64,000 nt of DNA from an uncultured Mucilaginibacter sp. Its GTDB lineage: Bacteria > Bacteroidota > Bacteroidia > Sphingobacteriales > Sphingobacteriaceae. Shown here in pieces: positions 18,519 through 28,039 of the stretch; the first letter of the stretch is position 1, and each line of letters begins with the position of its first letter. Under the pieces are notes generated by a model that was not told where the DNA came from, did no database searches, and saw only the letters and a list, made by a program, of their open reading frames with translations. A program made the translations under genes and the position numbers. The DNA is taken from positions 35,388 to 99,387 of the forward strand of contig NZ_CAMLHX010000009.1 of the NCBI RefSeq assembly GCF_946479965.1, written 5' to 3'.

Positions 18519-19181
18519 TCAGTTAATATGTAAAGCGGCCTGTACCTGGCTAAAGTTACTTAAATTAAGGCCAGGATTGGAAGACATCATGTTGGTTATA
18601 GACGTGCCTGGAATTATAACAAACCTAAAATCCAGTCCGGAAGCTGCGAAGTTTGCTTTAAGGTCAACATACCCTACGCCAAACGCTGTTAGGTTCAACG
18701 TATTTCCAGCCTCGCTATAAGGCAGCGCATTCCATGATGTCGTAGCCCCGGTGTTTCTGAAATAAGCCAACACAATACCGGTATTAACAATATTTTGAGT
18801 GATAGCCGGCAAATTGAAACGGGTATTACCAATTAAAACCACACTTTTATTGGTAAAGATATAGCTGGCAACCACAGCGTCTTGTCCGTCTGCACCACTG
18901 GGGCCTGCCGGACCTTGTGGCCCCGCCTGGCCCGTCGCTCCCGTTGCACCGGTAGCGCCCGTTGCGCCTGTAGCTCCGGTAGCACCTGTGGCTCCGGTAG
19001 CGCCCGTGACACCGGTAGCTCCTTGCGGCCCGGCGGCACCCGTTGCTCCTGTGGCTCCCGTGGCACCTGCCGGCCCCGCCAAACCGGTATCGCCCTTTGG
19101 CCCTGCCGGCCCGGTTTTACCACATGAGACAATAGTAAGAGCGGTAATTAATAAAACTGAGAGTAAATATTTAAATTTCAT
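18519..19181 (-). CDS. Collagen-like (Gly-X-Y) repeat lipoprotein
   Basis: 220 residues: a signal peptide with lipobox IVSC (Cys near residue 20), then about 27 Gly-X-Y triplets (residues 22-100, dominated by GAT, GPA, GAA and GPQ), then a ~120-residue globular C-terminal domain. The lipidated Cys implies anchoring in the membrane facing the periplasm or surface. Gly-X-Y repeats can trimerise as a collagen helix, with the C-terminal part as trimerisation or binding head. At DNA level the repeats are near-identical 9-bp units, so copy number may vary by slippage. The +2 and antisense frames over the repeat are long only because of the repeat. No partner genes; convergent with the AsmA pair. 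Confidence 0.85.
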   Translation of the reverse strand: MKFKYLLSVLLITALTIVSCGKTGPAGPKGDTGLAGPAGATGATGATGAAGPQGATGVTGATGATGATGATGATGATGATGATGQAGPQGPAGPSGADGQDAVVASYIFTNKSVVLIGNTRFNLPAITQNIVNTGIVLAYFRNTGATTSWNALPYSEAGNTLNLTAFGVGYVDLKANFAASGLDFRFVIIPGTSITNMMSSNPGLNLSNFSQVQAALHIN

Positions 19182-19379
19182 TGTTAAATTGTTATTTGAA
19201 TTACTTGTACGAACGAGATATTTTATAGTTGCGAAGCTACTTAGAGCGGGGCAAATTTTCTTTTAAATATATTAATTTAACGCAAGCCGGACATGAATTT
19301 AACAACTGTTTATAAATGAGAGGTCTTTGATGAAACATATATTTTAATTTTTCGTTAAATTCTTAAAACTATCTCACTT

Positions 19380-19649
19380 ATGAATAATATTGGCAACCTG
19401 CACAACAAAGTGCACAAATGGCTCAGTGCCATCGGATTTCGGCTTAACGCTTCGCAAACTAACAAGCGAAGTAAGGTAACAACCAATCATTATTTTTTTG
19501 AAACATTTAACTTGCTGGAAAAAAGCAAATCCGGCGATCATAAAAATTCAAAGTTCTTATGTTTTGATATGTATGGCGAAAAAATCAATGTTCGGTCGCT
19601 GCTCGACCTGCAAACAGCTTTTTTTGAGAATATAAGTCAGTTAAAATAA
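19380..19649 (+). CDS. Hypothetical protein, 89 aa
   Basis: A short basic protein (MNNIGNLHNKVHKWLSAIGF...) without signal peptide or membrane helix. It starts about 200 bp upstream of and divergent from the collagen-like gene, and is convergent with the aspartic protease gene 16 bp away. No motif is recognised. It is plausible as a lineage-specific small gene because the frame fills the gap neatly, but coding evidence is weak. Confidence 0.45.
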   Translation: MNNIGNLHNKVHKWLSAIGFRLNASQTNKRSKVTTNHYFFETFNLLEKSKSGDHKNSKFLCFDMYGEKINVRSLLDLQTAFFENISQLK

Positions 19650-19665
19650 CGCGAAAAAAACGTCA

Positions 19666-20886
19666 TTATATTCTTCGTTTTAAAGTGAGCAGCACCCTAT
19701 CGGTTACTTTATCGCGATAAAGCTCCAGTAGGATAGTACGCCCGTCTCTTGATTTGAGGAGATCGTCTATTTGCTGCAGGCTCATTTTGTTAACGGGCTT
19801 AAAGTTTATAGAAATTATTTCATCCTGTGGTTGTACGCCCACATCTGCAGCGGCAGAACCCTCGTCCACTTTTTCAACAATTAAATGATCAAAATCTTTA
19901 CCTCCGGCATGGTAACTCATCCCGCTCATGTCGTATTCAAAGCTTTCTTTAAACGAAGGATTGGCTTTTAAGTACATTACCTTGCTTTGATAGTCGAAAA
20001 TAATTTCAAATCGCTTTAGCAATCCTATACCCACACTACCGTCGCGCGGTACAGATGTTTTAAATGAGGGGTCTTCGGTAGGGAATGAAGTAATGACATT
20101 CTTAATGCCGTATTTTCCTATTGTTATACCGCCAACACGCCCCAAGTGGCCATCAATTAATCCATTTAAGCCCACTCCTAAATTAGCCCTGATAAATTTT
20201 TGTGGTAAAGAATCGATTTTTTCTAACGACAAGGAATGCCCCGCCCCCAAATCAATCAATAGTTTGTTTATTTTGCCAGTCCCGTTGGCCAGTGCAACCT
20301 GGGCGTTCATATATGGCTTGCCCTCCTCTATTGTTAATGGTATTTTTTCTGCCTTTCTGAAAATACGCATGTCGCCTGGGCGGGTAACTACCAATGTACT
20401 GTCTATAAAACTGATTTTTACGGCAAGCTTTCTAAAAAAATCAGCGCCCAGCAAACCATGAATAGGCATTCCGGCATAATTAGAAAGACCAAAAAAATCG
20501 TCTTTTAATATTGCCGCTGATACGTTTTGACTAACCAGTTGGCCGGCAATATTAACATTCACCATCGGTGCAATTATAGCTTCATAATTATCGCGTTCGC
20601 CCAAGCCGACTATTTTTATGGTACGTTTATTTACAATATTTAAAGAATCTATAAGCAACGGATCTGTGATAAGCATTAATCCTACACCGGTATCCAATAT
20701 AAAATTGTAGGGCCCTTTAGTATTTATTTTTAATTGTACAACCACCATGCTACGCACAATTTTAAAAGGCACATTTGCACGTTTTTTCGTTCCGATAATA
20801 TCAAATTGCTGCGCACAGATTGTCGAAGCGCAGCAAATAAGCGTCAATAAAAATAAAAGGGTCTTATATTTTACAGCCCGCCACAT
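19666..20886 (-). CDS. Secreted retropepsin-like aspartic protease with PDZ domain
   Basis: 406 residues. A signal peptide (to about residue 25, ending in CAQQ) is followed by two aspartyl-protease half-sites, LDTGVG near residue 64 and IDLGAG near 211, with hydrophobic strands after each, and a C-terminal PDZ-like domain at about 315-400 (VDEGSAAADVGVQPQDEIISI). The DTG motif fits the pepsin/retropepsin-like family A2-like proteases common in Bacteroidota. The second site has DLG instead of DTG, as in many such proteins. Substrate unknown; predicted periplasmic. Confidence 0.85.
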   Translation of the reverse strand: MWRAVKYKTLLFLLTLICCASTICAQQFDIIGTKKRANVPFKIVRSMVVVQLKINTKGPYNFILDTGVGLMLITDPLLIDSLNIVNKRTIKIVGLGERDNYEAIIAPMVNVNIAGQLVSQNVSAAILKDDFFGLSNYAGMPIHGLLGADFFRKLAVKISFIDSTLVVTRPGDMRIFRKAEKIPLTIEEGKPYMNAQVALANGTGKINKLLIDLGAGHSLSLEKIDSLPQKFIRANLGVGLNGLIDGHLGRVGGITIGKYGIKNVITSFPTEDPSFKTSVPRDGSVGIGLLKRFEIIFDYQSKVMYLKANPSFKESFEYDMSGMSYHAGGKDFDHLIVEKVDEGSAAADVGVQPQDEIISINFKPVNKMSLQQIDDLLKSRDGRTILLELYRDKVTDRVLLTLKRRI

Positions 20887-20968
20887 TCTTTACAAGATAT
20901 TATAATTGGTTACTAAAAATACAAATTTTTAGTGCGCAAAAGAAATCATGTGGGCACCTATTGTTGGC

Positions 20969-21931
20969 CTATGTGTCTTTGAGCTTGCCTTCTAACTGCG
21001 GGTTTTGTGGCGGCAGTTCCTTAACCACGGCTTCAACTTCGGTTTGTTTAACATATACAGCATAAGGGGCAGGTTCAATTTTACTACCTATTGCCTCTGC
21101 ATATACCTGGGTAAATTCAGCGCCGATGTATAGGATGGCAGAGGTGTAATATATCCAAACTAAAATAACTATTAATGAGCCGGCGGCTCCATAAACAGAG
21201 CCTTGCGCGGTATATTGTATATACATCCCGATTAAATATTGGCCTATCATAAAAAGCACCGCTGTAAAAAACGCACCTATCCGCACATCTTTCCACCTGA
21301 TCTTAACATCGGGTAAAAATTTAAATATGATTGCAAATAACACAGAGATTACAATAGCTTCAATAGCCATGTTAACACCCTTTAATAAAAAGCCCGTTAG
21401 CACCGGCAAAAAATGCTCAAGGCGGGCGCTTAAGGCATCCATAAGCAAATTGATCAACAGCGATGCCAGCAGCAGGAAGCCCAGGCTGATAATAAGGGAG
21501 AAAGACAGAAAACGATTTTGGAGCATCTTAACCCAGCCTTTTTTGGGTTTGGCCTTAACCCGCCATATCATATTCAATGAGTCCTGTATCTCAATAAAAA
21601 TACTGCTGGCGCCGAGCATAAGTGTGGCAATACCAATAATAAATCCAAAGTTGCTTTTGCCGCTAAGTTTTAAGGCCGTTACAGTACTATGTATTTGTGC
21701 GGCTGCGTCCTTGCCTATATAAACACCCATATCCTGATAAAGAGAATCGCCTTTTGCAATCGGGAACAGCCCTACTATGGCTATCAGCAAAAACAATAAA
21801 GGCGCTATAGAAAATACGGTGTAGTAAGCTAATGATGCACTCAGTTTTAATCCGTTGTCGTCAGAAAAACCCGTAAATGTTGCAACCAAAACCTTCCAGA
21901 ATCTTTTCATGTACTCTTTATTAAATGTCAT
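20969..21931 (-). CDS. YihY/BrkB-family inner-membrane protein
   Basis: 320 residues with about six membrane spans and the family signature early in the protein (GLKLSASLAYYTVFSIAPLLF at about 26-46, here broken for length) and AAGSLIVILVWIYYTSAILY near 255. Proteins of this family were once called ribonuclease BN by mistake; their role is unresolved, with links to envelope stress or transport. The start at 21931 or the ATG seven codons later (MKRFW) are both possible. It stands alone, with about 225 bp before the DUF3857 gene. Confidence 0.9.
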   Translation of the reverse strand: MTFNKEYMKRFWKVLVATFTGFSDDNGLKLSASLAYYTVFSIAPLLFLLIAIVGLFPIAKGDSLYQDMGVYIGKDAAAQIHSTVTALKLSGKSNFGFIIGIATLMLGASSIFIEIQDSLNMIWRVKAKPKKGWVKMLQNRFLSFSLIISLGFLLLASLLINLLMDALSARLEHFLPVLTGFLLKGVNMAIEAIVISVLFAIIFKFLPDVKIRWKDVRIGAFFTAVLFMIGQYLIGMYIQYTAQGSVYGAAGSLIVILVWIYYTSAILYIGAEFTQVYAEAIGSKIEPAPYAVYVKQTEVEAVVKELPPQNPQLEGKLKDT

Positions 21932-22109
21932 TGTTAATTAAGATCTATTGGCATAGGATGCATGTTTTTGCTAAATATACTTTTTTGCTCGCCAAAAACC
22001 CACCATTTAGATTTACCGCCTGTTGCCAAGCAATTTTAATGCCCGCTTAAAAATTAAGCGTTTGTATAGCGATTATTAGGAACGCGCACAGTGCATTTTG
22101 AAAGGTATT

Positions 22110-22152
22110 ATTATCGCTTGTTCGCCATGAATAACAACGAACAAGCGATAAT
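22110..22152 (-). terminator. Long hairpin after the DUF3857 gene
   Basis: Perfect 15-bp stem (ATTATCGCTTGTTCG with its complement) around a 13-base loop, six bases past the stop codon on the minus strand. There is only a weak T tract afterwards, so it may act as a terminator or protect the mRNA 3' end. Confidence 0.7.
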
Positions 22153-22157
22153 TGAGT

Positions 22158-25100
22158 TTATTTTAAAGCCAGTTCCTTATTATCAGCTTCTACAACTTTT
22201 TTGAAAAAATCATTAAACGCGGCAGCTTTTGCGGCCGGAATAAATGTTTGTTTTAACTTAAACTTACGTGTTAATATAACTTGATTGTTAGCCAATTTGT
22301 AATCAATGCTGTAATCCATAGCATCGTTGCTTAACGATATATTTAACGGGTTTTCTACTAAATTTTTTCCGGCAGGAAGATTTAATACCATGCTTTGAGT
22401 TTGACTATCTATTGAAAACATTTGACTAATATCAATCGGGCTCACGCGCGGAAGAGCTATCTGAAAATTAGCCGCGACAAACTTGTCTGACCATGGCAAT
22501 GAGAATATTTGCAGGCCCGCTATTTCTTTTACCGCATTTTTAAGCTCATAATTGAGTTTTACTTTTACAGTATCGGTTGTTAGTTTGTCTATGTTCTCAA
22601 ACACCAGTTGGCTAACGTTAACGTCCGGATATTCTTGCGAGATGGCTTCTTTTACTTTTTTAAGCTGGTCTTTCGTTGAAAGGTCGCCAAATACCGCGCG
22701 AATTTCGCCCGCCTGAGCTGCCACGCGGCTCGAATTTTCTTGTATAAACAAATCCTTTCCTTTCAAATTGATCTCAGCAGTTACAAATGCACTGTTTTCT
22801 TTCCGCGTAGCCGGATTTAAGTGTTTAACAGAGATGTTGGCAACATCACCGCCAATATCCAATATAGATGCGTTTAATGACGTTGAGTTAATTGCATCAA
22901 AAGGGAGATATTTTGAGGTAAGCTCTATATAATATTCTTTATTATTTAAAGTTATCTTGGCTATACAATGGTTAAAGTCAATAGTAGGCAAAGGCATGCT
23001 GTTTAAACCATAATCTCGTGTTTTAACCAACACCAGTTGCGCTTTTATGCCCATCTCTTTACACATGGTAACAAAAAGTGTTGATACATCTTTACAATCA
23101 CCAATACGTGTATTAATAACGTCCGACGGGTTTTGAGGTACAATACCGCTTTGTCTGAAGGAAACAGAGCTATAGCTTATATTTCCTGTTATATAGTTGT
23201 AGATCTTCTCAACTTTTTGCAAATCAGTAAGGTTATTCGTCCCTGCAAAAATCTCGCTTACCACCGTTTTAACTTCGTAGTTAGTACGCGCTTTTGCAGT
23301 AGCCAGATCATTATACCAATCTGAAACGTATTTCCAATCCGGCATTGAAGTAAGATAAAGCACATTCGCGATGTCTGAAGAAGCGGGCATTTTATCTTCG
23401 TCGGGTATAATTTTACCTTTAGGGCTTGACCAGGTGTAAAGCTCAAACTCATCAGCACTGGTTTTTACCGGCGTTATGGCCTCTTCAGAAAATTTATATG
23501 AGAATTTTTTATCGCTATCTATCAGCAGAGAATATTTTAAATTTAGCGTAGGCGATTGACGGGTAAAATAATAGGAATCCCAAAAATGAGAAGCTAAAGT
23601 TCCCGAAAAATAACTTTCCAATTTATAGCGTATATTAATAATGTCGCCTATTTGAAGGTTGGTAAACACAAGCTGATTTTCGTTCCGCTCTGCCGGCACT
23701 TTGCTTCCATTAGGTTTAATTACTTCTGCTGTTTCTATAAGCAGGTTTTGATCGTTATCATAAGGCACGCTATATTCTTTCCAAGTATCTATCCCGGTTT
23801 GGTTAAATACTTTCGCTACAAGATAGCGACGGTCTTCTGAACCGCCATTCTTATAAACAACCTTTTGCACCTCATCGCCAAGTATAGCGTAATTATGGTC
23901 CGGATAATCGGTTGCAGCCGGGGCCGTTTTAATTATCGCATCTACATCCACTGGTTTAAAGTAACTAAATACGTCTTTCTTATTTTGAAGTTTTCTGAGC
24001 GAGCGGATCGCTTCATAATTGCTCGGGTTTATTTGAAGCCCTTTTTGATAGTATTGTATCGCCAGATCGGCTTTTTTTTCTGCCTCATATATTTTACCCA
24101 GGGCTGTATAATATTTGCTGATAGTTGGTGCTATTTTAATGGCATCCAAATAGGTATCGGCGGCTTTGTCATATTTTTGCTGCGCGTAGTATTGATCGCC
24201 AAGTGTGGCATATATACCAACGCCTACAGGTTGCGCAGCTATTTCATCCAGATAAACCTTTGTGCCGGCCGCAGCATTTCCTGATGCGAAGTAAGCGGCG
24301 GAGAGTTCTTTTGCAACGTCATAGCGTCTATTGTTACTAACAAATTTTTGAAGTAGGTCATTAGCCCTGTCAACATTTTTATTCAAACTCTTTTCGATAG
24401 CATACTTTAAAAAAACGAATTTTTCATTATCCGGAAACTTTTTGTAGGCGGCTTCACCCAACTGTACTACCTCCCCTTGATTTTTGGCATAGCTGGCCAA
24501 ATTTATCTTGTTCTCTAGTATTGATTCCTCTTCATAAGGGTACAAAGTTTCAACCTTTTTATTGATCTCAGTAGCTTTTTCATACTCCTTTTGGTCCACC
24601 AGTTCTGCATATTTTAAATTAAGGGCCAGAATGCTCTCCGGATCATTCATCTTCACGGCTTCTTTTATTGTTTCGGCACCGGTGCGGTTTTTTTGATTAT
24701 TATAAATGGTTAACAATAAACTATTAAGGTAAGTACTGGTTGGATATTGCTTTACCAAGGGCTCAACAATACGACGAGCTTCATAAGCATTATCTAATCT
24801 TAGATATGTCTCGGCAAGCAGAATTTTATCCAGGTAGCTATCAGGATTTGCTTTTACCTTGTTTGCGAAATAGCTTACTGCAAACTTTTCAACCCTCTGT
24901 GATACAAAAGTGTTTTCTTTGGTATAAGGCTGGTAGGCAGAGGTTGCGGCAAGGTCCGGAAATACATACCCATTCTTATCCGTTATTCGCACCAAAAAGT
25001 TTGAGCTCCCTGCATAACTTTCGCCTATTTGCACCAGTACGCGGTTATATCCCTGATTTAATTTTATTGTTTGTATGTAGCTGTCCAGATCATTGTTTCT

Positions 25101-25913
25101 TTCTTCGGCTTCGCTTAATATCAGCTTGTCATTAACCCACACCTTAACAGATCCGGATACCCCAATGCGCAACTGAGCTTCCTGCGCTACATTGGATTTA
25201 ACGAAGGTTTGAGCGAATACTATTGATCCGTAGGCACTGCCATAGTAAGTGAAGTCAAACCATTTGTCACGACGCAAATGGGGTACAGCGCGCCACGCCA
25301 CCGGAAAGCCGTTCTTGTTTTTAAAAGTGGCATTATCCTGGGGTTGATTAAGCGTTTCGTAGGTCTTGTCAAAACCGCTTGTTGAAATATTTTGAAATTC
25401 ACCGGTAATTGCCCAATTATCTATTGAGCCAATATTTGCGTATTCTTTATCTGCGTCAGCATTTTTTTTTCCATATTCAAAATGGCTGCCTGTCATAGAA
25501 TAAGCCATAGCGGCAAGGGTGCCATCAAAGTCTTTACGCTTAATAATTTCCCTCAAAAAGTTAATACGGTCTGCGCCTCTTTTGCCCGACGTTTCATTGA
25601 TTGAAGGTGAACGCCAAAGGGCGAACACATAAGGCTGAGGGTTTTCTGCCTGAGCATAAAATTTTTTAAAATTGTCAAACGCGGCCGCGTTGTTATTTGT
25701 GCTTTCTGCAATTAAAGCCAGGCCGAGCAGCGCTTCCGAAGCGGATTCTTTCTGTTGAGATGCTTTGGTAAACAGTTCGCGGGCATTGTCGCGTTTATTT
25801 TCAAAAAAGGATGACCAGGCTGCCTTTAAATCAGCTTGTGCATAAGTTTGGGTGGTCAGGCTAAGAAGAAATAATACAGTTAAGGTTTTTAAAATAGTGA
25901 AAGGTTTAAACAT
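22158..25913 (-). CDS. Large secreted TPR / DUF3857 / transglutaminase-like protein
   Basis: 1251 residues. A signal peptide (to about 26, TYAQA) is followed by an N-terminal TPR-rich solenoid to about residue 640 (clear repeat: YDKAADTYLDAIKIAPTISK, then YYQKGLQINPSNYEAI), the DUF3857 beta domain (about 660-830), and a transglutaminase-like core (about 880-1000) with Cys in IGDCKDVSTLF and His in FNHCIAKI. C-terminal strands follow. Such proteins are periplasmic and usually linked to polysaccharide or peptide handling, but the substrate is unknown. It is five bases downstream of ald, so it is probably co-transcribed with tsaE and ald. Confidence 0.88.
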   Translation of the reverse strand: MFKPFTILKTLTVLFLLSLTTQTYAQADLKAAWSSFFENKRDNARELFTKASQQKESASEALLGLALIAESTNNNAAAFDNFKKFYAQAENPQPYVFALWRSPSINETSGKRGADRINFLREIIKRKDFDGTLAAMAYSMTGSHFEYGKKNADADKEYANIGSIDNWAITGEFQNISTSGFDKTYETLNQPQDNATFKNKNGFPVAWRAVPHLRRDKWFDFTYYGSAYGSIVFAQTFVKSNVAQEAQLRIGVSGSVKVWVNDKLILSEAEERNNDLDSYIQTIKLNQGYNRVLVQIGESYAGSSNFLVRITDKNGYVFPDLAATSAYQPYTKENTFVSQRVEKFAVSYFANKVKANPDSYLDKILLAETYLRLDNAYEARRIVEPLVKQYPTSTYLNSLLLTIYNNQKNRTGAETIKEAVKMNDPESILALNLKYAELVDQKEYEKATEINKKVETLYPYEEESILENKINLASYAKNQGEVVQLGEAAYKKFPDNEKFVFLKYAIEKSLNKNVDRANDLLQKFVSNNRRYDVAKELSAAYFASGNAAAGTKVYLDEIAAQPVGVGIYATLGDQYYAQQKYDKAADTYLDAIKIAPTISKYYTALGKIYEAEKKADLAIQYYQKGLQINPSNYEAIRSLRKLQNKKDVFSYFKPVDVDAIIKTAPAATDYPDHNYAILGDEVQKVVYKNGGSEDRRYLVAKVFNQTGIDTWKEYSVPYDNDQNLLIETAEVIKPNGSKVPAERNENQLVFTNLQIGDIINIRYKLESYFSGTLASHFWDSYYFTRQSPTLNLKYSLLIDSDKKFSYKFSEEAITPVKTSADEFELYTWSSPKGKIIPDEDKMPASSDIANVLYLTSMPDWKYVSDWYNDLATAKARTNYEVKTVVSEIFAGTNNLTDLQKVEKIYNYITGNISYSSVSFRQSGIVPQNPSDVINTRIGDCKDVSTLFVTMCKEMGIKAQLVLVKTRDYGLNSMPLPTIDFNHCIAKITLNNKEYYIELTSKYLPFDAINSTSLNASILDIGGDVANISVKHLNPATRKENSAFVTAEINLKGKDLFIQENSSRVAAQAGEIRAVFGDLSTKDQLKKVKEAISQEYPDVNVSQLVFENIDKLTTDTVKVKLNYELKNAVKEIAGLQIFSLPWSDKFVAANFQIALPRVSPIDISQMFSIDSQTQSMVLNLPAGKNLVENPLNISLSNDAMDYSIDYKLANNQVILTRKFKLKQTFIPAAKAAAFNDFFKKVVEADNKELALK

Positions 25914-25918
25914 AAAAT

Positions 25919-27145
25919 TTAGTGATGTGATACAATTAACAGGTCAAGGTCTTTGCAGGGTAATGAAAAACGTTCGGCAACATATTTATTAGTAAGGTTG
26001 CCCTGGTAAATATAAACAGATTCGCGCACGCCGGCTTTTTGCCAGATTACATTTTTTATCCCGCCGTGTTCGCCAATATCAAGCAAAATTGGTGCGAAGA
26101 TATTGGTAAGCGCATAAGTAGCAGTACGGGCCACCCGCGATGCTATGTTAGGTACGCAATAGTGAATTACATCGTACTTGCGGAAGACAGGGTGGGTGTG
26201 GTTGGTAATCTCTGATGTTTCAAAACAGCCACCCTGATCTATACTAACATCTATAATAACAGAGTTGGGTTTCATACGGCTTACCGTTGCTTCTGATACG
26301 ATGCACGGACTGCGGCCATCCTCGGCGCGCATGGCTCCAATGGCTACATCGCAGGTAGTAATGGCTTTTTCTAAAACAATTGGCTGTACAACGGATGTGA
26401 ATACCCTTGCGCCAATATTATTTTGCAGGCGGCGTAATTTATATATCGACGGATCGAACACCTTAACTTCGGCACCCAGGGATATCGCCGTGCGGGCCGC
26501 ATATTCGCCAACAGTGCCCGCACCTAAAATTACAATTTCTGTAGGCGGAACGCCGGTAATACCACCCAGCATAAGCCCCTTGCCGTCAAAAATATTGCTC
26601 AGGTATTCTGCCGCAATTAAAATTGAAGTAGCTCCCACAATTTCGCTCATGGCACGCACTACCGGTAAAGAGTCACCTTCATCCTTCAGATGCTCAAAAC
26701 ACAATGCAGTTATTTTTTTAGCCATCATGGCCTGCAGGCATTCCGCCTTCATGGTTGATATCTGGAGAGCCGAGATCAAAATCTGGCCCGGCTTCATCAT
26801 CTCAATTTCCTGTAAGGTTGGCGGCGCTATTTTTATAATAATATCCGCTTCATAAACCTTTTTGGTGTCGAAAACTATTTGAGCGCCCTGCTCAGCGTAA
26901 TCTTTGTCTAAAAACTTTGCTGCTTTGCCGGCGTTGGTTTCCAGCAGAACATCGTGGCCGTTGTTTACCAGCAAGGCAACAGATAAAGGCGTCAGTGGAA
27001 TTCGGTTCTCCTGAAACGAAGTTTCTTTAGGAATACCAATATATAGTTTGTTTTTTTTGTTCTTTACCTCGAGCATTGACTCCTGAGGTTGCATTAACGC
27101 TTGTTTGGCTACATCCGAGAACCCACTGTATTTCCCTGAACTCAT
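25919..27145 (-). CDS. ald: Alanine dehydrogenase
   Basis: 408 residues. The N-terminal catalytic domain includes IGIPKETSFQENRIPLTP, and the Rossmann domain has VILGAGTVGEYAARTA. The motifs SVIIDVSIDQGGCFETS and THPVFRKYDVIHYCVPNI are diagnostic of alanine dehydrogenase and the related PntA family; the 408-residue length without the PntA membrane part favours Ald. It interconverts L-alanine and pyruvate plus ammonia with NAD. Relative to the common 370-aa enzyme it has about 30 extra N-terminal residues, as in other Bacteroidota. It lies between tsaE (39 bp upstream) and DUF3857. Confidence 0.92.
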   Translation of the reverse strand: MSSGKYSGFSDVAKQALMQPQESMLEVKNKKNKLYIGIPKETSFQENRIPLTPLSVALLVNNGHDVLLETNAGKAAKFLDKDYAEQGAQIVFDTKKVYEADIIIKIAPPTLQEIEMMKPGQILISALQISTMKAECLQAMMAKKITALCFEHLKDEGDSLPVVRAMSEIVGATSILIAAEYLSNIFDGKGLMLGGITGVPPTEIVILGAGTVGEYAARTAISLGAEVKVFDPSIYKLRRLQNNIGARVFTSVVQPIVLEKAITTCDVAIGAMRAEDGRSPCIVSEATVSRMKPNSVIIDVSIDQGGCFETSEITNHTHPVFRKYDVIHYCVPNIASRVARTATYALTNIFAPILLDIGEHGGIKNVIWQKAGVRESVYIYQGNLTNKYVAERFSLPCKDLDLLIVSHH

Positions 27146-27184
27146 AACGTGTTATTTAAGGATGATGAAGATAAGAAAAAAACA

Positions 27185-27601
27185 TTAAATTTTTTCAAAT
27201 GATATCTTCCTTGTATTGTCATTTAATACGTTGATGTTAACACTGATATAATGGGATGGGAGCATGTCGGGAATCTTATCCGGCCATTCAATAAAACAGT
27301 AATCGCCGGAGTAAAAGTATTCTTCACAGCCCATATCCAAAGCTTCTGTTTGTGTTTTAAGGCGATAAAAATCGAAGTGATAAATGCGGTGTTTTTCCCC
27401 GACATATTCATTTATAATGGCAAATGTTGGGCTGCTAACAGGACTGTCAACACCCAGTTGGGCACAAAGGGCTTTTATAAATGTTGTTTTACCTGCACCC
27501 ATTTCGCCGTGAAATAAAAAAATGCGGTCATCGCCGGCGAAGTTTAAAAGCTTTTGCGCGATGGCGGAGAGGTCGGAAACAGATATGGCTGTAAATTGCA
27601 T
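27185..27601 (-). CDS. tsaE: tRNA threonylcarbamoyladenosine biosynthesis ATPase TsaE
   Basis: 138 residues, with Walker A GEMGAGKTTF near residue 32, the SSPTFAIINEY strand, a FYRL motif and CFIEWPDKI near the C-terminus, all standard for TsaE. With TsaB and TsaD it makes the t6A37 modification of ANN-decoding tRNAs. Its upstream region holds a small GTCATTGCGAGG hairpin (27609-27635) and, beyond that, the 240-bp element copy A. Confidence 0.95.
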   Translation of the reverse strand: MQFTAISVSDLSAIAQKLLNFAGDDRIFLFHGEMGAGKTTFIKALCAQLGVDSPVSSPTFAIINEYVGEKHRIYHFDFYRLKTQTEALDMGCEEYFYSGDYCFIEWPDKIPDMLPSHYISVNINVLNDNTRKISFEKI

Positions 27602-27608
27602 TGGTCAA

Positions 27609-27635
27609 TGTCATTGCGAGGCACCTCGCAAGACA
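27609..27635. repeat. Small hairpin, GTCATTGCGAGG type
   Basis: TGTCATTGCGAGG, two loop bases, then CCTCGCAAGACA: a near-perfect stem with one bulged base. It resembles the widespread bacterial intergenic repeat beginning GTCATTGCGAGG. It is eight bases upstream of the tsaE start. Confidence 0.65.
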
Positions 27636-27733
27636 AATATAAAAAATATTACTTAGCCCTAAATATCACCAGAATGCCCCTGCCTTTGTGATTTAGATAG
27701 CGTAAAGTATGATTTCGCTCAAAACGGTTTGAC

Positions 27734-27973
27734 TGTTCCAAATTCAAATTTTGCTGTTCCAAAGTGTTCCAATTTTAAGCGAAAATCGAAAATCGCCACA
27801 ATAGACTTAATATCAGTGTATTATAGGCATTTTACAGTTAATCTTACTGACTTATAAGTAGTTTCAAAGTGTTCCAAAGTGTTTCGCTTAGAAAATAAAA
27901 ACAACTGATTATCAACAAACTAAGTCCGTCAATGGCAATTTAGTTTTTTTGACCCTTTATATTTTTTGGAACA
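27734..27973 (+). repeat. 240-bp noncoding element, copy A
   Basis: Bounded by TGTTCCAA on the left and TTGGAACA on the right. By hand alignment it matches, for most of its length, the reverse complement of 37013-37253, with conserved blocks such as TTAAGCGAAAATCGAAAA and ATCTTACTGACTTATAAGT. Internal TGTTCCAAAG-type units lie at 27734, 27755, 27765 and 27870, i.e. 21 and 10 bp apart in the left cluster, and the 27870 unit has degenerate neighbours 10 bp to either side. No open frame of note. It lies between porX and tsaE (438-bp gap); the rest of that gap is AT-rich with the small tsaE hairpin. Confidence 0.85.
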
Positions 27974-28039
27974 GCAAGCAAGCGTATTTAACGGGCAACG
28001 CTCAACTTCTAATAATCCTGACCCAGGCAGCTAAGCTAT

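Noticed and set aside
18833..19132. Open frames of 81-99 codons in the other frames across the collagen repeat
   Set aside because: They exist only because a 9-bp repeat lacks stop codons in several frames; the lipoprotein frame has a signal peptide and lipobox.
23865..24284. 139-codon plus-strand frame opposite the DUF3857 gene
   Set aside because: Antisense to a clearly coding TPR region.
26265..26855. 196-codon plus-strand frame opposite ald
   Set aside because: Antisense shadow of a well-conserved enzyme; no motif or start context.
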